From Ophiostoma sp. CBS 140.51 (taxonomy: Eukaryota > Ascomycota > Sordariomycetes > Ophiostomatales > Ophiostomataceae): 27,547 bases of DNA. The notes beneath the pieces are model-generated. The model worked only from the letters and a program-made list of their open reading frames with translations. It had not been told where the DNA came from and did not search any database. Made by a program: the position numbers and the translations under genes. Each line of letters opens with the position of its first letter. Positions within the stretch are counted from its first letter, which is position 1. The stretch covers positions 1-27,547 of the forward strand of contig JANSLP010000394.1 in the NCBI GenBank assembly GCA_029298735.1, in the 5' to 3' direction. This document shows, one piece after another, positions 1 to 10,554 of the stretch.

Positions 1-3000
1 TGGTTTTTATGTACTTTTTATATGTAAGTGACATATAAAAGGTACTAACTTGGGACGGTCCAAAAGGGGGGGTGGACCAGAAGTAGGGTGGGTTACTTAG
101 ATGATGTTAGTGCATATACTGTATTTCGTCCAGTTTGTCTTGCTGAGTACAAAGTCGGTTTCGTCGTCAGCTTTTTGCCTTTATCACGCGACAGCGCTCG
201 GTTGTGCTAAAATCAATAGTTGTGTCTCTCCTCATATTCAGCTCCTTCTTGTTTGATATTGTGGAAGAAAGGAAGAGGAGAGACGAAGACACCATGTATC
301 AGAGACAGAGTTTGTTGCTGCGAGCAACTCTCAAGCTGACGTTTTCTGAGATATTGGAAAGGTCGCGTGCGGCACAGATATCACTTCTAGTGTGCCCGAG
401 GCGTTGGAATATCAAATGTGTATCAATGTATGCTTTCGGTCGGCAAGTTCTGCACGCCGCTTTTCTCTCACCATGACCGCTTTGTATTTGTAAGTGAGTC
501 CGCCTGTCGACCTGCAGATGTGCACTTCTCGTCATCCCATCCCAAGGCCAAGCCCTGCCAAGTAGGGGACAGGCGGGCGGGCATTTCTTGACGACAGCGG
601 TCATGTTAGGATGGATGAGGATTGGAGAGGAGTTGAGAGGAATAGGTTCGGTGGAGAGAAAGTGGCTTGCACGACCGGCGGCGTGCCGCGGACTGGAACA
701 ACCCGCTGTTTTGTGGTTTGTGGTCTCTTGTGGCCTGGCGATTCTTTTGCCTCTTCCTGCTGCACACCTTCTTTTCTTGTGTTGCATTCGCCATAAACCC
801 TCAACAAATAACGGCCCCCAAAGAGAAAGAAGAGGTCCCAACACCGACCGACAATACGAGAGACAAAAGACACAGAGGAAACATGAAAAGGGGAAGGGCT
901 GGATGATTGCGTCCGCGTGAGACAAAAAGACAAAGATAGATATAACACAGCCGTATCCCGCGTCCGTTTCTTGAGCAAGCATTCTGCCAAACTAAACAGA
1001 GTGTGTCCTCCGTTCGTCGTCCACACGGGAAGGGCAAAGAAGGGTCAGGAAAGGACACCCAGAAGGTTACAGGGGCATGTCGTCGTTGGTTGGTTGGGAA
1101 CGGGTATTGCAAGGGTGCGACGAAAGGGGTTTCTGCCCGTGATTGTTTTCAAGCGGGCTGACGACCCCTAAAAAAGTTGCGTGGTTTTTTCACTGTTGCC
1201 TTTGGTGTGCAGCTTTTTAGAACACTGGAGATGGGTATGGTGGGCCTGGTCTTGCCGATGTTGGCCAGGTCTGCTTCCTGTCCGGCTGCTCCTTCCCTGT
1301 AACACGGGCAAAAGAGTGCAGCCACGCAGTTTTGATGTTTGCCCAGTCGCTCTTTCCAGAAAAGCGAGAAACAGCAAGATGTTGAGGAAAGAGCTTGATG
1401 GCTCTTTCCATTTCTTCCGTTTGTTTCGACAAGTACAATTACGAACATTTTCAGGGGCTCGATTTCCAGGAACATTTGTCAAAACAAGGCACAATCATCC
1501 TCACAAAAATCAACATCGAAACCAGATATTGGACGGGAGCACGGGACAGGCGGAGCGAAGCCGCCGGTCCCTTCTTTTTGCCCTGTCTTTGCCTCCCACC
1601 ATTTCGTACGAAGGCTGTCCCACCATCATAGGCCACGACCACCACCCTGCCAGGGCGGAGACGCACGTCCGCAATGTCTTCCACCTTTCCACCTTTCCAC
1701 CTCCCCGTTTCTCGCTCGTCTCGTTCGCTCTTCGTCTCGCCATTTTCCATTTTCTATTTCCCCATTTTCACTTTTGATTTCCCACCATCATCGGCATCTC
1801 CACTCTTTGCGACTGCGTTGACAGTGCAGAAATTCTTTTCGAGGCAGCTGCAACGACAACCAAGAAGACGACGTCGGAGAAGGACATCGATGGCGAGACC
1901 AGATGCCTGCTGCTGCGCGCGGGCTTTTCCTGCAATACACAGCCCATTAATCGGGCTAGTTTTGAATTGGTTACACCATCCTGGGCCCTGTGGCCCTGGA
2001 CAGCAGGCGCTGTCTTTCACAAGTGAGGGTCGGCGTCCCGCTTTCCTTACTTTGTCGCGGGCTCCCCACTTCATTCAACCTCTCAGCCGGTCAACCATAT
2101 TCCCTTGTGATATTGTCATTTTTTCCTTGTCACAGATGGAAGAGGATATAGATGAGGAGAAGGAGAAGGAGAAGAGAACAACCAAAGATAGGCACATCTA
2201 CCTATTCAAGACTCACAACAAGATACAAGATACAGTCAGTCAGAAAAGATTGAAGACAGGCGACAGCCGTCTTGATATCGAAGACCCGACGGCAACTCCA
2301 GCATTGCCCCACACCACTCTTTTTACTCAGTCGAAAAAAGTTGGACTGGAACCGAGAGCTCGGGTGCACTTTTTTCTTAGAGAGAAAACGGTCACTCGAC
2401 GTAGTCAGGCCCGCAGAAAGAGAGACGAAGCAAGCCGCTCCCCTCACACCCTTTTCGTTCGGTCTGCACGAGGACGGCTTTGAGTTCATCCTGCAACCTG
2501 CATCCAGTCCTGGCCTCGCCGATACTTTACCGGCTTGTTGCTCCATGACATCCGCGGCACCTCTAGTCCAGCCTGTTCAAAAGCCTGTCAGCCTGCTACA
2601 GCCACCAATAGCACCAAAGGACATCCCCAAAAAATGGGAGGCAAAAGTGAAGCAAAGTGACTAAGTCTCGTACTCGAGTCTCCCCTCCGCTATTTGACTA
2701 GTTGCAATTTGATACAGGGGATTCGCAGCATCACCGCGCCTCCTCTCGTCTTCCAGGGCACTTTGTCAATGAATGACTGCAACCGCACATTCGACAGTGG
2801 CCGTGCAAGATGCAAGAAGGGTGGTGAGACACCGCCCAAAATTGTGCAAACAACCAAGGATGGTCGAGGAAAGAAGAGTGCAAAAAAGATGCAGAAACCC
2901 AGGAAATGGACGGATCGGCCATGTCTGCGTGTGACCTCACGGGCCCGTCGGATGAAAGTCAAAAAGTCAAAATCAAACGAGGCAGCAACAGCGAGACATG

Positions 3001-4391
3001 AAGAGAGTGCCAGAGTGGAGGGAAGCCTGTAAAACCTGGGCCTGGATCCGGCATAAGACTACTTTTGTGTGGAAACAGCTGCATGCTTCTGACGTTGCTT
3101 TGCAGTGCGTCATCCCCTGGACAGGACAAGTCTCAGGGCCCTCTTTGTGATGCAAAGAAAGGCCGACTTCACATCGTGCCGTCCACTGCCGCATACTGTC
3201 ACCCTCTCTTTCTGCGGCACTGAAAAGGCATCGTCTTTGGTCAATAAAAGGTCTTGTTGAGAACAACCGTCTTACCGATCGACGGAGGGCAGGCGGGATG
3301 GTGAGAAGAGAAGCTGATTTGGTGTGTCAAGTACAAAAGGCTGCTCGTCACAGCAGTCACAGCACCCATCACTCTGGCGAATGGCAATCAAGGCACAACA
3401 CGAGACTGTCAAATGGTGAAGTGCAAATTACAAGGCAGTAACGGCAAGCAAGAGTAAAGCGCAAAGCACAAAAAGGACTGTGCTACATATGCACAAAAGC
3501 GAAGGCACCTCCCCAACGGAGCAACGCATTCCAGAGGACGAGACGAGTAGACATAAGAGAGGACGACCACTCAGAGAATGACGATCACTCTGAATGGATC
3601 ACCGCCCAATGGACGCCTCTGAATTTTGCAGAAAAAAAGAGTGTGCAAGAGTTTGAGGTCGTCTTGTGTCGTGTCGTTGTACGCCGTGGGGTGGTTTTGA
3701 GCGTTTCACAACGGGCCGGGCACCGCCTTTTCCTCTCTATCGTCTGTGTCGTCCTCTGTGCACCAAACGTCTCTTGTCCATCGTCCATCATTCTATGTTG
3801 CAAATTTTGTGCCCCCTCGCCCGTTCAATCTGTACGCCTGTGCTCGCTTCTGGATGATTCCCTTATCCGGACATTCGATCTTCCTCAAGTTGTGAGGCGT
3901 TGGGCGCCATCCATCTCTGTGATCTTGTCTCCTGTCTCGGTGAGTACACTGGGCGTTGGACAGCCACATCGAAAGATGCTGAAATGATATAGAATGACAG
4001 AAGGCCGTCCTCTCAAAAGGCCTGGGCAACTGCCAGTAGTAGTGCCAACCGTACCTGTGTCATCAAGTGTATCCATGAACCACGGTTCAACGTCAGTCTG
4101 CCGATTCGGTGATTCAAAACACATCGTGAACGGATGTCGGCAAGTGCCATCCATATCTCTTTCCGTCTGGATCTTGGTATCTACGTTTCTCACGGTACGT
4201 CTGCCATCCTGTCCCGATCATAAGTTTGATTTATATTGATAGTCTTTTAACGTGTGTGTGTGTTTTTAGAATGCCCGATCCAAATATACAAGAGGTTTTG
4301 AAGAAAGAAGTGAAGAACAAGAAGAGAAGAAAAAAGGAAAGGAGACTCGGTCACTCGCTCACGCTCGTTCTCACGCCACGAAGGTCTACAT
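1..4391. other. 4.4-kb stretch without a supportable gene
   Basis: No reading frame here shows a recognisable domain, and none can be joined to a neighbour through convincing splice sites. The longest frames (about 230 codons on the minus strand at 299-982, and about 270 codons on the plus strand at 1674-2483) lie in pyrimidine- or purine-skewed DNA where stop codons are rare, and their translations are low-information. The stretch holds a near-perfect hairpin at 11-45, listed separately. The right end should contain the 3' untranslated region of the UstYa-like gene, which ends at 4392 on the minus strand. The rest could be promoter sequence for a gene beyond the left edge or a non-coding transcript; the sequence does not decide. 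Confidence 0.55.
11..45. repeat. Inverted repeat, 15-nt arms, 5-nt loop
   Basis: The arms at 11-25 and 31-45 pair at 14 of 15 positions around the loop at 26-30. The arms are AT-rich and end in GTAC at their outer ends. It lies next to the window edge, so its gene context is unknown. It could be a 3'-end hairpin or a chance palindrome in AT-rich DNA. The right arm shares AAAAGGTAC with the hairpin at 16378-16404. Confidence 0.6.
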
Positions 4392-5300
4392 CTAGTAGAT
4401 CAACTGGTCGTCGTACGCACGCACGCTCTCCAGGTACGCCTTGACCTCGCGGTAGTCCTTGCAGACGTGCTTGGAGTCCCAGCCGTCGGAGCCGCCGTTG
4501 TCGTCGGGGAAGGTGGTCTCGTGGCCCTCGAGGGCCATGTCGGCACTGCACAGAATGGCCTCACGCATGTAGTCCACGCAGTGGATCATGTGCCAGTGAT
4601 GGTCTGGCGGGATGGGGTGGCCGCTCTTGAGACCGGAGTAGGTCTGGGCGATAGTGAAGAGACAGTGAATCTGGTGCGTGACAGAGGTCGTGAACACCGT
4701 CTTGTCGGGCCAGTCAATGGGCGTGGGGAGGTCGTGGTAGCGGTGGGTGTCGTTGACCCAGACGAAGCCCATACCGACGGGCATCAAGTGGTTCCATTTC
4801 TGGAGGACGGCCTCCGTGAAGAACTCGGACGTGTTCATGGGCGCGTACGATGGGTCCGAAGTGAAGCGGGTGATTTGCTGGCTGACACGGGGACCGACGC
4901 CGGTAAAGTCGCCGCCAAAGTCGAGAAGGCGGGCGGGGCCGTTGTTTGCGGCGGCGGACGATGACGCAGCCATCTTTTGCTGGCGAACAACCAAACCCAA
5001 GATGGCGAGCAGCAGGATTGTGTCCAGACCCCAGCGGGCCCATGTGCCGATGCAGGCACGCAGAGACCGGCGGCGGCGCATCTGGTCGCGCTGCTGGCGG
5101 GCCAAGTGGCGGTCGAGCTGGTCATGGTGACTGCTGCCGTGCTTGTTGTTCTTGCCACCCAAGAGACTCTCGTCGACCTCGGTGCTGCTGCTGCTGTGGC
5201 GGCCGCCGAGATCGCCGCTGAGATCGAGGTCCTCGTCGTCGGACTCGTCTTCGTGGTGGTTGTTGGCCGGCCGGCCGACGGACTCGTACTTTGTGTTCAT
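4392..5300 (-). CDS. UstYa-like (DUF3328) membrane protein, probable oxidative modification enzyme
   Basis: This intronless frame encodes 302 residues from an ATG at 5300 to a TAG at 4392. Residues 1-80 are hydrophilic and acidic, then strongly basic (RRRRSLR at 76-82). They are followed by one membrane segment at about 92-106, so the protein should be a single-pass endomembrane protein with a lumenal C-terminal domain. That domain carries the two family signatures: HQIHC at 209-213, and HMIHCVDYMREAILC at 237-251 followed by Asp254. The closing GWDSKHVCKDY segment at 273-283 is also typical. Family members (UstYa/UstYb of ustiloxin synthesis, cyclochlorotine proteins) catalyse oxidative cyclisation or hydroxylation of peptide natural products. 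Both His motifs are intact, so an active protein is likely. The substrate is unknown: no precursor peptide or tyrosinase is seen nearby. It is divergent from the gene at 6781, 1.48 kb away. Confidence 0.9.
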   Translation of the reverse strand: MNTKYESVGRPANNHHEDESDDEDLDLSGDLGGRHSSSSTEVDESLLGGKNNKHGSSHHDQLDRHLARQQRDQMRRRRSLRACIGTWARWGLDTILLLAILGLVVRQQKMAASSSAAANNGPARLLDFGGDFTGVGPRVSQQITRFTSDPSYAPMNTSEFFTEAVLQKWNHLMPVGMGFVWVNDTHRYHDLPTPIDWPDKTVFTTSVTHQIHCLFTIAQTYSGLKSGHPIPPDHHWHMIHCVDYMREAILCSADMALEGHETTFPDDNGGSDGWDSKHVCKDYREVKAYLESVRAYDDQLIY

Positions 5301-6780
5301 GTTGAGGGATACTGTGAAAGAATGAGATAAAGAGAGTGATGGTGGGAGAGAGCGTTCACGAAAATACTATCAATAATATCAAAATAGACCGGAGGGCCAG
5401 CCTGGTGAGAAAGAAACGAAAGGAAAGAAAGGGAAAAGGGAGAAAGAACAACAAAACAACAAAAAAGAAAGACGAAGCGAGCAGGATACAAGATAAGAGA
5501 GGGGGAAAGAAAAGAAGAAGAAAAGGAAATAGAAAGGAAGAAAGAGGAGAAGGAAAACAGAAAGAGAGAAAGAGAAAGAGAAAGCGAGAACCAGAAAAGA
5601 GAAACAGAAAAGACGTCAACGGCACTCGACGTGACATGCCTCACATCTAGTTTTGTATCAACCCCTTTCTTTTCGTTGCTTTTTGGTCGTTCACCATACC
5701 ACTATCCCATACAACTTATTCCTGCCATTATCATCGTGGCTCCATAATATCATCCCAGTCTCTTTCCTTCCCTTTTCTTCTGGTTCTCCTCCACAAACCC
5801 ATGGCGATCAGAAATAGCATCTCCTCCTCGCAACACGCCCCGAGTCAAAATGCTTATTTTGTCGCGAACAGTGTTCCCATTCTCGATGCTACTGTTTCTT
5901 GTTTCCCTTCCCATTCTACCTTTGAGGAAAGGTCGTCCCCAGTTTGTCGGTTCTGAAACGAGTCGTGTTGGAGAGGAGGTCCACTCCGGTATGGTCGTTC
6001 CTCTTCACTAGAAAATGGCCTACACAGCGGGTTTTGCCTGTTTTAGCGCTCTGTCAGTTCCTTCTTACAGATGCTGTGGACTGTGGCCGTGGGTGGCCCG
6101 CGCACTTACACGAAAAATGCAGACAGCTGATTGGCCGACGATCAAACAAAATCGTCTGCCGCAGGTTACATTCTACCCTCTCTCTTTACTTTGACTTCAA
6201 GGGGCCGGCTCGACTTGCTTCACGTCTTGTTTCAGGGCCTGGGCCCAAGTTGAGGGTGAGGGCGAGGTCACGACGATGGAATGAATGGGACCAGGAAGAA
6301 TAGGAGGCAGATGGGGCGTTGAGAAAGGGAGAGGATGCGATTGCATGAATGAAAAGGAAAAGGAAAACATCAGACGGCTTTTCTTCGCGAACCAGATTGA
6401 AAGTCAAGAAAAGACCAAGCAAGAAAATCGGAAAATCAGCAAATCAGAAGAGAAAAGCAGTCCATCAAAGCAGCTTCCAAACATCAATCGCCAGAATACC
6501 CAAGACTTGATCGGAGCATCAGAGCGTCGTTGTCGGAACATCACTCTCGGCGGTCGACTCGTTACCGTCTTTTCCAATTTCCTATTATTCCCTCTATTAT
6601 CAATCCCATCCTACTATTCCCATCCCATCATCCATCCACTGTATGACGATGATGATGCAGGGCTGAGGACGACAAAATCAACACAAATATACGGAAAGAA
6701 ACATTCTCTATTATCGAGAAACAAACAGCATATCTCTATCCCTCTACCTCGTCTCTAATCTCCCACCTCTCTTCATCACA
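5301..6780. other. Divergent intergenic promoter region (UstYa-like / cyclotransferase-like genes)
   Basis: This 1.48-kb gap lies between two start codons facing away from each other, so it must hold both promoters. Its left part is an extended purine-rich tract on the plus strand (about 5407-5613), which reads as pyrimidine-rich leader or promoter for the minus-strand gene. The part next to 6781 is CT-rich on the plus strand, as is common just upstream of filamentous fungal genes. No separate gene was recognised. Confidence 0.6.
5407..5613. repeat. Polypurine/polypyrimidine tract upstream of the UstYa-like gene
   Basis: About 200 bases of the plus strand are almost entirely A and G, with only scattered C and T, and include GAAAGA/GAGAAA simple-sequence runs near 5560-5590. 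On the coding strand of the neighbouring gene this is a long CT tract ending about 100 nt before the start codon. Such tracts are frequent in fungal core promoters and leaders. They can also adopt triplex structures, but nothing here proves a function. Confidence 0.75.
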
Positions 6781-8043
6781 ATGCGCCTCACCGACATGGC
6801 CTGCCCACGCGGCCTCACTCTTTCTTTCCTCCTCGCTTCGCTCGCTCTTCCTCATCATGGCCTCGCCTACAAGCCGTTGTCCGACAACTTCCTCAAACAG
6901 GTGCCGTCTGTATCCGACGCAGAGCTCGACCCGACGACGGGCGAGCTGTTGATGCCTTTTTTGCAGCCTCGCGCACCGGGATCCGAGGGCCACGCCGACA
7001 TTCAAGACCACTTGGTGCAACACTTTGCCGCCAACCTGCCCGAATGGACCATGGAGTGGCAAAACTCAACGACGTACACACAAGACCCCAAGGACAAGAA
7101 GAAGAAGTTTGTGGCGCACCACCGGTCGAACTTGGTGTTCCGGCGAGAGCCGCCATGGACGCGGCAAGGGCAGGCCAACTTGCTGACACTGGCGGCGCAC
7201 TATGCGACGCCGTCGGTAGGCGTGCCTGCCGAGTACTTGGGGGCGACCGACGCTGCCGTGTCGTGTGCACTGCTGCTGCACGTGGCGCGGAGTCTGGATC
7301 GTTTTGCAGCGCAAATGTACAAGGAGATGCAGGAGCTAGGTGAGGGCGGGACGGTGCCGATGGACATGGGGTTGCAGATTGTCTTTATCGATGGAGCGGG
7401 GCCCGCAGTCGCTTCCAAGGGAAATAAGGACGTCGACGTCTCTGGCAGTGAGGGGTTGGCCGCCGCCTGGGAAAAGACCACCAACCCAGCGCTGCCGGCC
7501 TCGCTCTACGGCTACCCCAACCGTCTCAACCAGATTTCTTTGCTTCTCCTTCTAGATCTTCTGGGCAGCGCCGAACCCCGCGTGCCTTCTCGGTACCAGA
7601 CCACCCACTGGGCCTACCAGGCCATGGCCCGTGTCGAACAACGGCTCGGCGGTCTGGGGTTGTTAACATCAAAAGGCGCCAGCACGGGCAGCACCAACCC
7701 CGGCGCCGGCGGGTTCTTGCCGGACCACTCCACGCCTGTCCACCAGCTCGACCTCGCCAGCGGGTGGGCGACCGACCGCGATGACCACTTGCCGTTTATG
7801 CGTCGCGGCGTGTCTGTCCTGCCTGTCGTGCCGGATGCGCTGCCCGAAAACGTCGGTACTCTCAAGGACGATGGGCAACATGTGGACAAGGCCACAGTCA
7901 AGGACTGGTCGCGGATTCTGGTCGGGTTTGCGCTGGAGTGGCTGGACATGATGGAGGTCGAACCACAGGCACCGGCCGTTCGGAGGAGAAGACGGCGGAC
8001 ACCGACAGCCATGATGGCAGCTGCCATGTCGGGCGAAGAATGA
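6781..8043 (+). CDS. Secreted glutaminyl-peptide cyclotransferase-like protein, probable pseudo-enzyme
   Basis: The ATG at 6781 sits in a good fungal context (CACAATG) and opens an intronless frame of 420 residues. Residues 1-29 look like a signal peptide. The remainder follows the M28-type glutaminyl cyclase fold: AAHY at 138-141, GATDAAVSCALLL at 154-166, LLLLLDLLG at 254-262, and RDDHLPFMRRGVSVL at 333-347. These enzymes convert N-terminal Gln/Glu to pyroglutamate using one zinc bound by Asp, Glu and His. Asp157, Asp259 and His336 are kept. The usual DGEE motif is DGAG at 204-207, and the usual W-H before the Thr-(Leu/Met)-x-Asp segment is V358-G359. The catalytic Glu, the zinc Glu and the zinc His are therefore absent. 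The C terminus adds a basic tail (six Arg from 402). The gene ends 15 nt from the facing stop codon of the GT90 gene. Family membership is secure; loss of classical activity is an inference from these residues. Confidence 0.88.
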   Translation: MRLTDMACPRGLTLSFLLASLALPHHGLAYKPLSDNFLKQVPSVSDAELDPTTGELLMPFLQPRAPGSEGHADIQDHLVQHFAANLPEWTMEWQNSTTYTQDPKDKKKKFVAHHRSNLVFRREPPWTRQGQANLLTLAAHYATPSVGVPAEYLGATDAAVSCALLLHVARSLDRFAAQMYKEMQELGEGGTVPMDMGLQIVFIDGAGPAVASKGNKDVDVSGSEGLAAAWEKTTNPALPASLYGYPNRLNQISLLLLLDLLGSAEPRVPSRYQTTHWAYQAMARVEQRLGGLGLLTSKGASTGSTNPGAGGFLPDHSTPVHQLDLASGWATDRDDHLPFMRRGVSVLPVVPDALPENVGTLKDDGQHVDKATVKDWSRILVGFALEWLDMMEVEPQAPAVRRRRRRTPTAMMAAAMSGEE

Positions 8044-8058
8044 ACACTGTGAGCCCCA

Positions 8059-9486
8059 TCACTGCCTTGGATCCAAGGAGAAACTCTCCCATGGCTCACC
8101 TTCTCCAACATCCGTGTCATTGTACTGCACCACCTTCTTCCAACCGGCCAGCAAACCACGCCAGTAGCACACCTCGGCTGCCGGGCTGTGGTACCCACGG
8201 TCGTACGGTCCGCTTGCAAACAACTGTCTCTGCCGCCGTGCAATTCCTTCCGCCACTCTGGGATGTTTCTCCAGCCACTGGATGGTGGCACCCAAGTTTG
8301 ACCAGTCCGGGGACACAAAGACAATGTTGGCTTCATCGGGGGTAGAGTGCGGCCATGCCTTCTCTTCATCGGCCGTCGGTTTCCACGGTGTTCCTTCGAG
8401 TGGGAGGTCCGATGCATACAGCGGCCGCACCAAATGTGCCGTGTGCTGCATCCACGCCAACGGCGCCGTCAGCACAACACTCCCACACAACTGGTGGAAC
8501 TGGAACCGCCCGCTGTACGTGATGCCCTCGGTGTGGATCACATACTTGTACTGACAGAAATCTTCAATCATCAAGCTGTTGCTGGCCTCTTGCATGGCAT
8601 TCGCATTACTGCCATCGGGCAGCCAGTCCAGTGCCTGGACATCGGCCCAGGACTGGTTGTGCGTGGCCGTTAGCAAGGCTTTTCTGAGTTCTGGATGGTG
8701 GGCACTCGAAAACCGTGTCGTACCGCGCCAGACGGCCTGAGGTTTTTTGCGAGAGAAAGGTATCTCTGCTTCAATCCTGTCGATTTCGGCCGACGCCCTC
8801 GCAAACGACCCCACCATGGGTGGTCGCCATGCCCAAAAGGAAAAGTGTGGCATCAAAAAAGCGCGGCCGATGGGGGCGTTGCCGGCCGTGGGGGCCGCGT
8901 AGGCAGGGAGGGAGTAGGTAAAGGCCGAGCCGTATGGCTGGTCTTGGATGTTAATGGAGAAGACTGTGTCGAGCGAGTCGTCTAAACTGTCCGAGCCGTC
9001 AGGCGAGGACAGCGAGGGCGGCGAGGACGAGGGCGAGGGCGAGGATGACATTGACTCCTCTCTCGAGCGAAGCGAGGACAAAAAAGGCGCCGTCAACAAC
9101 GCTCTGTTGACCTGGTGAAGAGTGGCCACTCTCGCATCCAGCAACTCGGGTGGCAACAGACCATGCTTCTCTGTCGACACAATCCTCAACCGTCCACCAC
9201 GGACACGCGCCTGGAGGGGACCCAGATCGGACGCCGGCTGCAGCTGGAACGGTCCTCGACGGACCTGCTCGTCAATTGGGTCCATGAGACCGGGGAACGT
9301 GGACCGGCATTCTGTCTCGGTGAGGTGGAGGTTGTTAAAGGGTGATGTCGCTGGGAATGGTGAGGACAGTGGCACACGGTGCACCCTCGGCGCATATATC
9401 GGGACAAACAGGAGAACATAGGCGACGCAGCAGGCCACGACAATGGCCGCTACGGTGCGTCGCCAGCGTGGTCGAGAGTCGGTCAT
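8059..9486 (-). CDS. GT90 / CAP10-type glycosyltransferase, type II membrane protein
   Basis: The protein has 475 residues from the ATG at 9486 (MTDSRPRWRR) to the TGA at 8059. The frame stays open upstream to 9510 only through a non-ATG codon, so the Met at 9486 is preferred. A short basic N terminus precedes one membrane segment at about 11-31, giving the type II topology of Golgi glycosyltransferases. The catalytic region shows the family blocks in order: MPHFSFWAW, KKPQAVWRGTTRF, YKYVIHTEGITYSGRFQFHQ, LCGSVVL, and a C-terminal CYWRGLLAGW. CAP10-like proteins in fungi transfer xylose or other sugars to surface polysaccharide or glycans; which sugar cannot be told here. A Ser/Pro-rich insert (SMSSSPSPSSSPPSLSSP) sits between the N-terminal domain and the catalytic part. 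The gene converges with the cyclotransferase-like gene (15 nt between stops) and diverges from the secreted-protein gene at 10555. Confidence 0.88.
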   Translation of the reverse strand: MTDSRPRWRRTVAAIVVACCVAYVLLFVPIYAPRVHRVPLSSPFPATSPFNNLHLTETECRSTFPGLMDPIDEQVRRGPFQLQPASDLGPLQARVRGGRLRIVSTEKHGLLPPELLDARVATLHQVNRALLTAPFLSSLRSREESMSSSPSPSSSPPSLSSPDGSDSLDDSLDTVFSINIQDQPYGSAFTYSLPAYAAPTAGNAPIGRAFLMPHFSFWAWRPPMVGSFARASAEIDRIEAEIPFSRKKPQAVWRGTTRFSSAHHPELRKALLTATHNQSWADVQALDWLPDGSNANAMQEASNSLMIEDFCQYKYVIHTEGITYSGRFQFHQLCGSVVLTAPLAWMQHTAHLVRPLYASDLPLEGTPWKPTADEEKAWPHSTPDEANIVFVSPDWSNLGATIQWLEKHPRVAEGIARRQRQLFASGPYDRGYHSPAAEVCYWRGLLAGWKKVVQYNDTDVGEGEPWESFSLDPRQ

Positions 9487-9840
9487 CGAGAGGAGGAGAG
9501 GATTGTACAAAATTTTAACAAAAGGTCAGGATACCCTTCTCATTTTTTCGAATATTCAAGGTACAAACTCAAAATTTCATAAATATAAGAACCACGATAC
9601 TCTTGTCTGATGAACACGTCTTTGTACCCCACACTCCACGGTTTTCAATCGTTTCGTGTAGAGTGTATATTTCCTGTCCCATTTTGGTACTGTGCTGTGT
9701 GTTCTTTTCTCTCTGTCCACTGCCGGTCTGTTGGCGGCTAAAGCCTTCGTTCAATGCCCTGCTCTCTGGCCCCTATTTATTCATTTTCCCTTGCAATATT
9801 CTCAGCTTATGGAAAAGATTGAGGATGAAAAAGTAGACCA

Positions 9841-9900
9841 AAAAAGAAGAAGAAAAAGAAGAAGAAGAATAAGAAGAAGAAGAAGAAGAAGAAGAAGAAA
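9841..9900. repeat. AAG/GAA trinucleotide microsatellite
   Basis: Sixty bases are pure purine apart from a single T, built almost wholly of AAG units, with an uninterrupted AAG run across 9871-9900. It is intergenic, so it does not encode a Lys/Glu tract in either neighbour. It should be length-polymorphic among strains. Confidence 0.9.
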
Positions 9901-10434
9901 GATGGGTGACCTTACTGCTTTTTGTTCCGCATCACTTGGCCAGTACCACGATATTCTGACTGATTTCGATCCGTGCCTGGTTGCCAAGTCAAAATCCATG
10001 TTTTCGACTCATACGGAGAAGCACTTCGCCTCTATTCCATTTCGCTTACTGTTTGCACTCGTTCCTTGCGTCTATCCCGTGTAGGTCGATAAACAGGCAT
10101 TTTACCCAACGCGCATATTCTTCACTTTTTTTTGCTGATATCCCGCAACCCAGCCACAAAAGCTATATGGATAAGTGCCACAGTCCTCGTAAGCCGTGGC
10201 CAACCAACAGGTTCTTGTGTCTGACGATATAAACACCTGCCGCGTCTATTGTTTGTACCTAGCCAAGAGGACAAAAGACAGCAGTCGACATGCCATATTG
10301 AACATGTTTGTTGGGTTGACGAGAGCAAAGATCGAGCGAGGCATGCAATGCGATGCAACAATATAGTGATCCAATGCAGGATGAAGCGAGGCCAACCCGA
10401 GAGTCGCAATGACCGACGACGCTTCACCAAGAAG

Positions 10435-10443
10435 TATATAAAG
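10435..10443 (+). promoter_or_regulatory. TATA-like box for the secreted-protein gene
   Basis: TATATAAAG lies 112 nt upstream of the ATG at 10555 and is followed by a CT-rich stretch running to the start codon. Position and sequence fit a fungal core promoter with a leader of roughly 60-80 nt. A sharp TATA box is more typical of regulated than of constitutive genes. Confidence 0.6.
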
Positions 10444-10554
10444 GGTTTTGGCTGTTTCTTCACTACGTTCATATCTTTCTTGTCGGTCCATCCACTGTTC
10501 ATACCTCTCTCTTTGCTTCCCACAGGCATCGTCTTTCGTCCATACCCATCCATC

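Larger units (their letters stand above)
9487..10554. other. Divergent intergenic promoter region (GT90 / secreted protein genes)
   Basis: This gap of about 1.07 kb separates two outward-facing start codons. It contains a GAA/AAG microsatellite at 9841-9900 and a strong TATA-like box at 10435-10443, both listed separately. No coding region was recognised. Confidence 0.6.

Noticed and set aside
299..982. Minus-strand frame of about 227 codons near the left edge
   Set aside because: No domain, no coding-like composition, and its start and stop do not fit any neighbouring exon; stop-poor composition explains it.
1674..2483. Plus-strand frame of about 270 codons
   Set aside because: Runs through CT-rich and then A/G-rich DNA where stops are rare; the translation is Ser/Phe/Arg-rich filler without a motif.
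5297..5644. Minus-strand frame rich in Phe, Ser and Leu that looks like a membrane protein
   Set aside because: It is simply the polypyrimidine tract upstream of the UstYa-like gene translated in a CT-rich frame.
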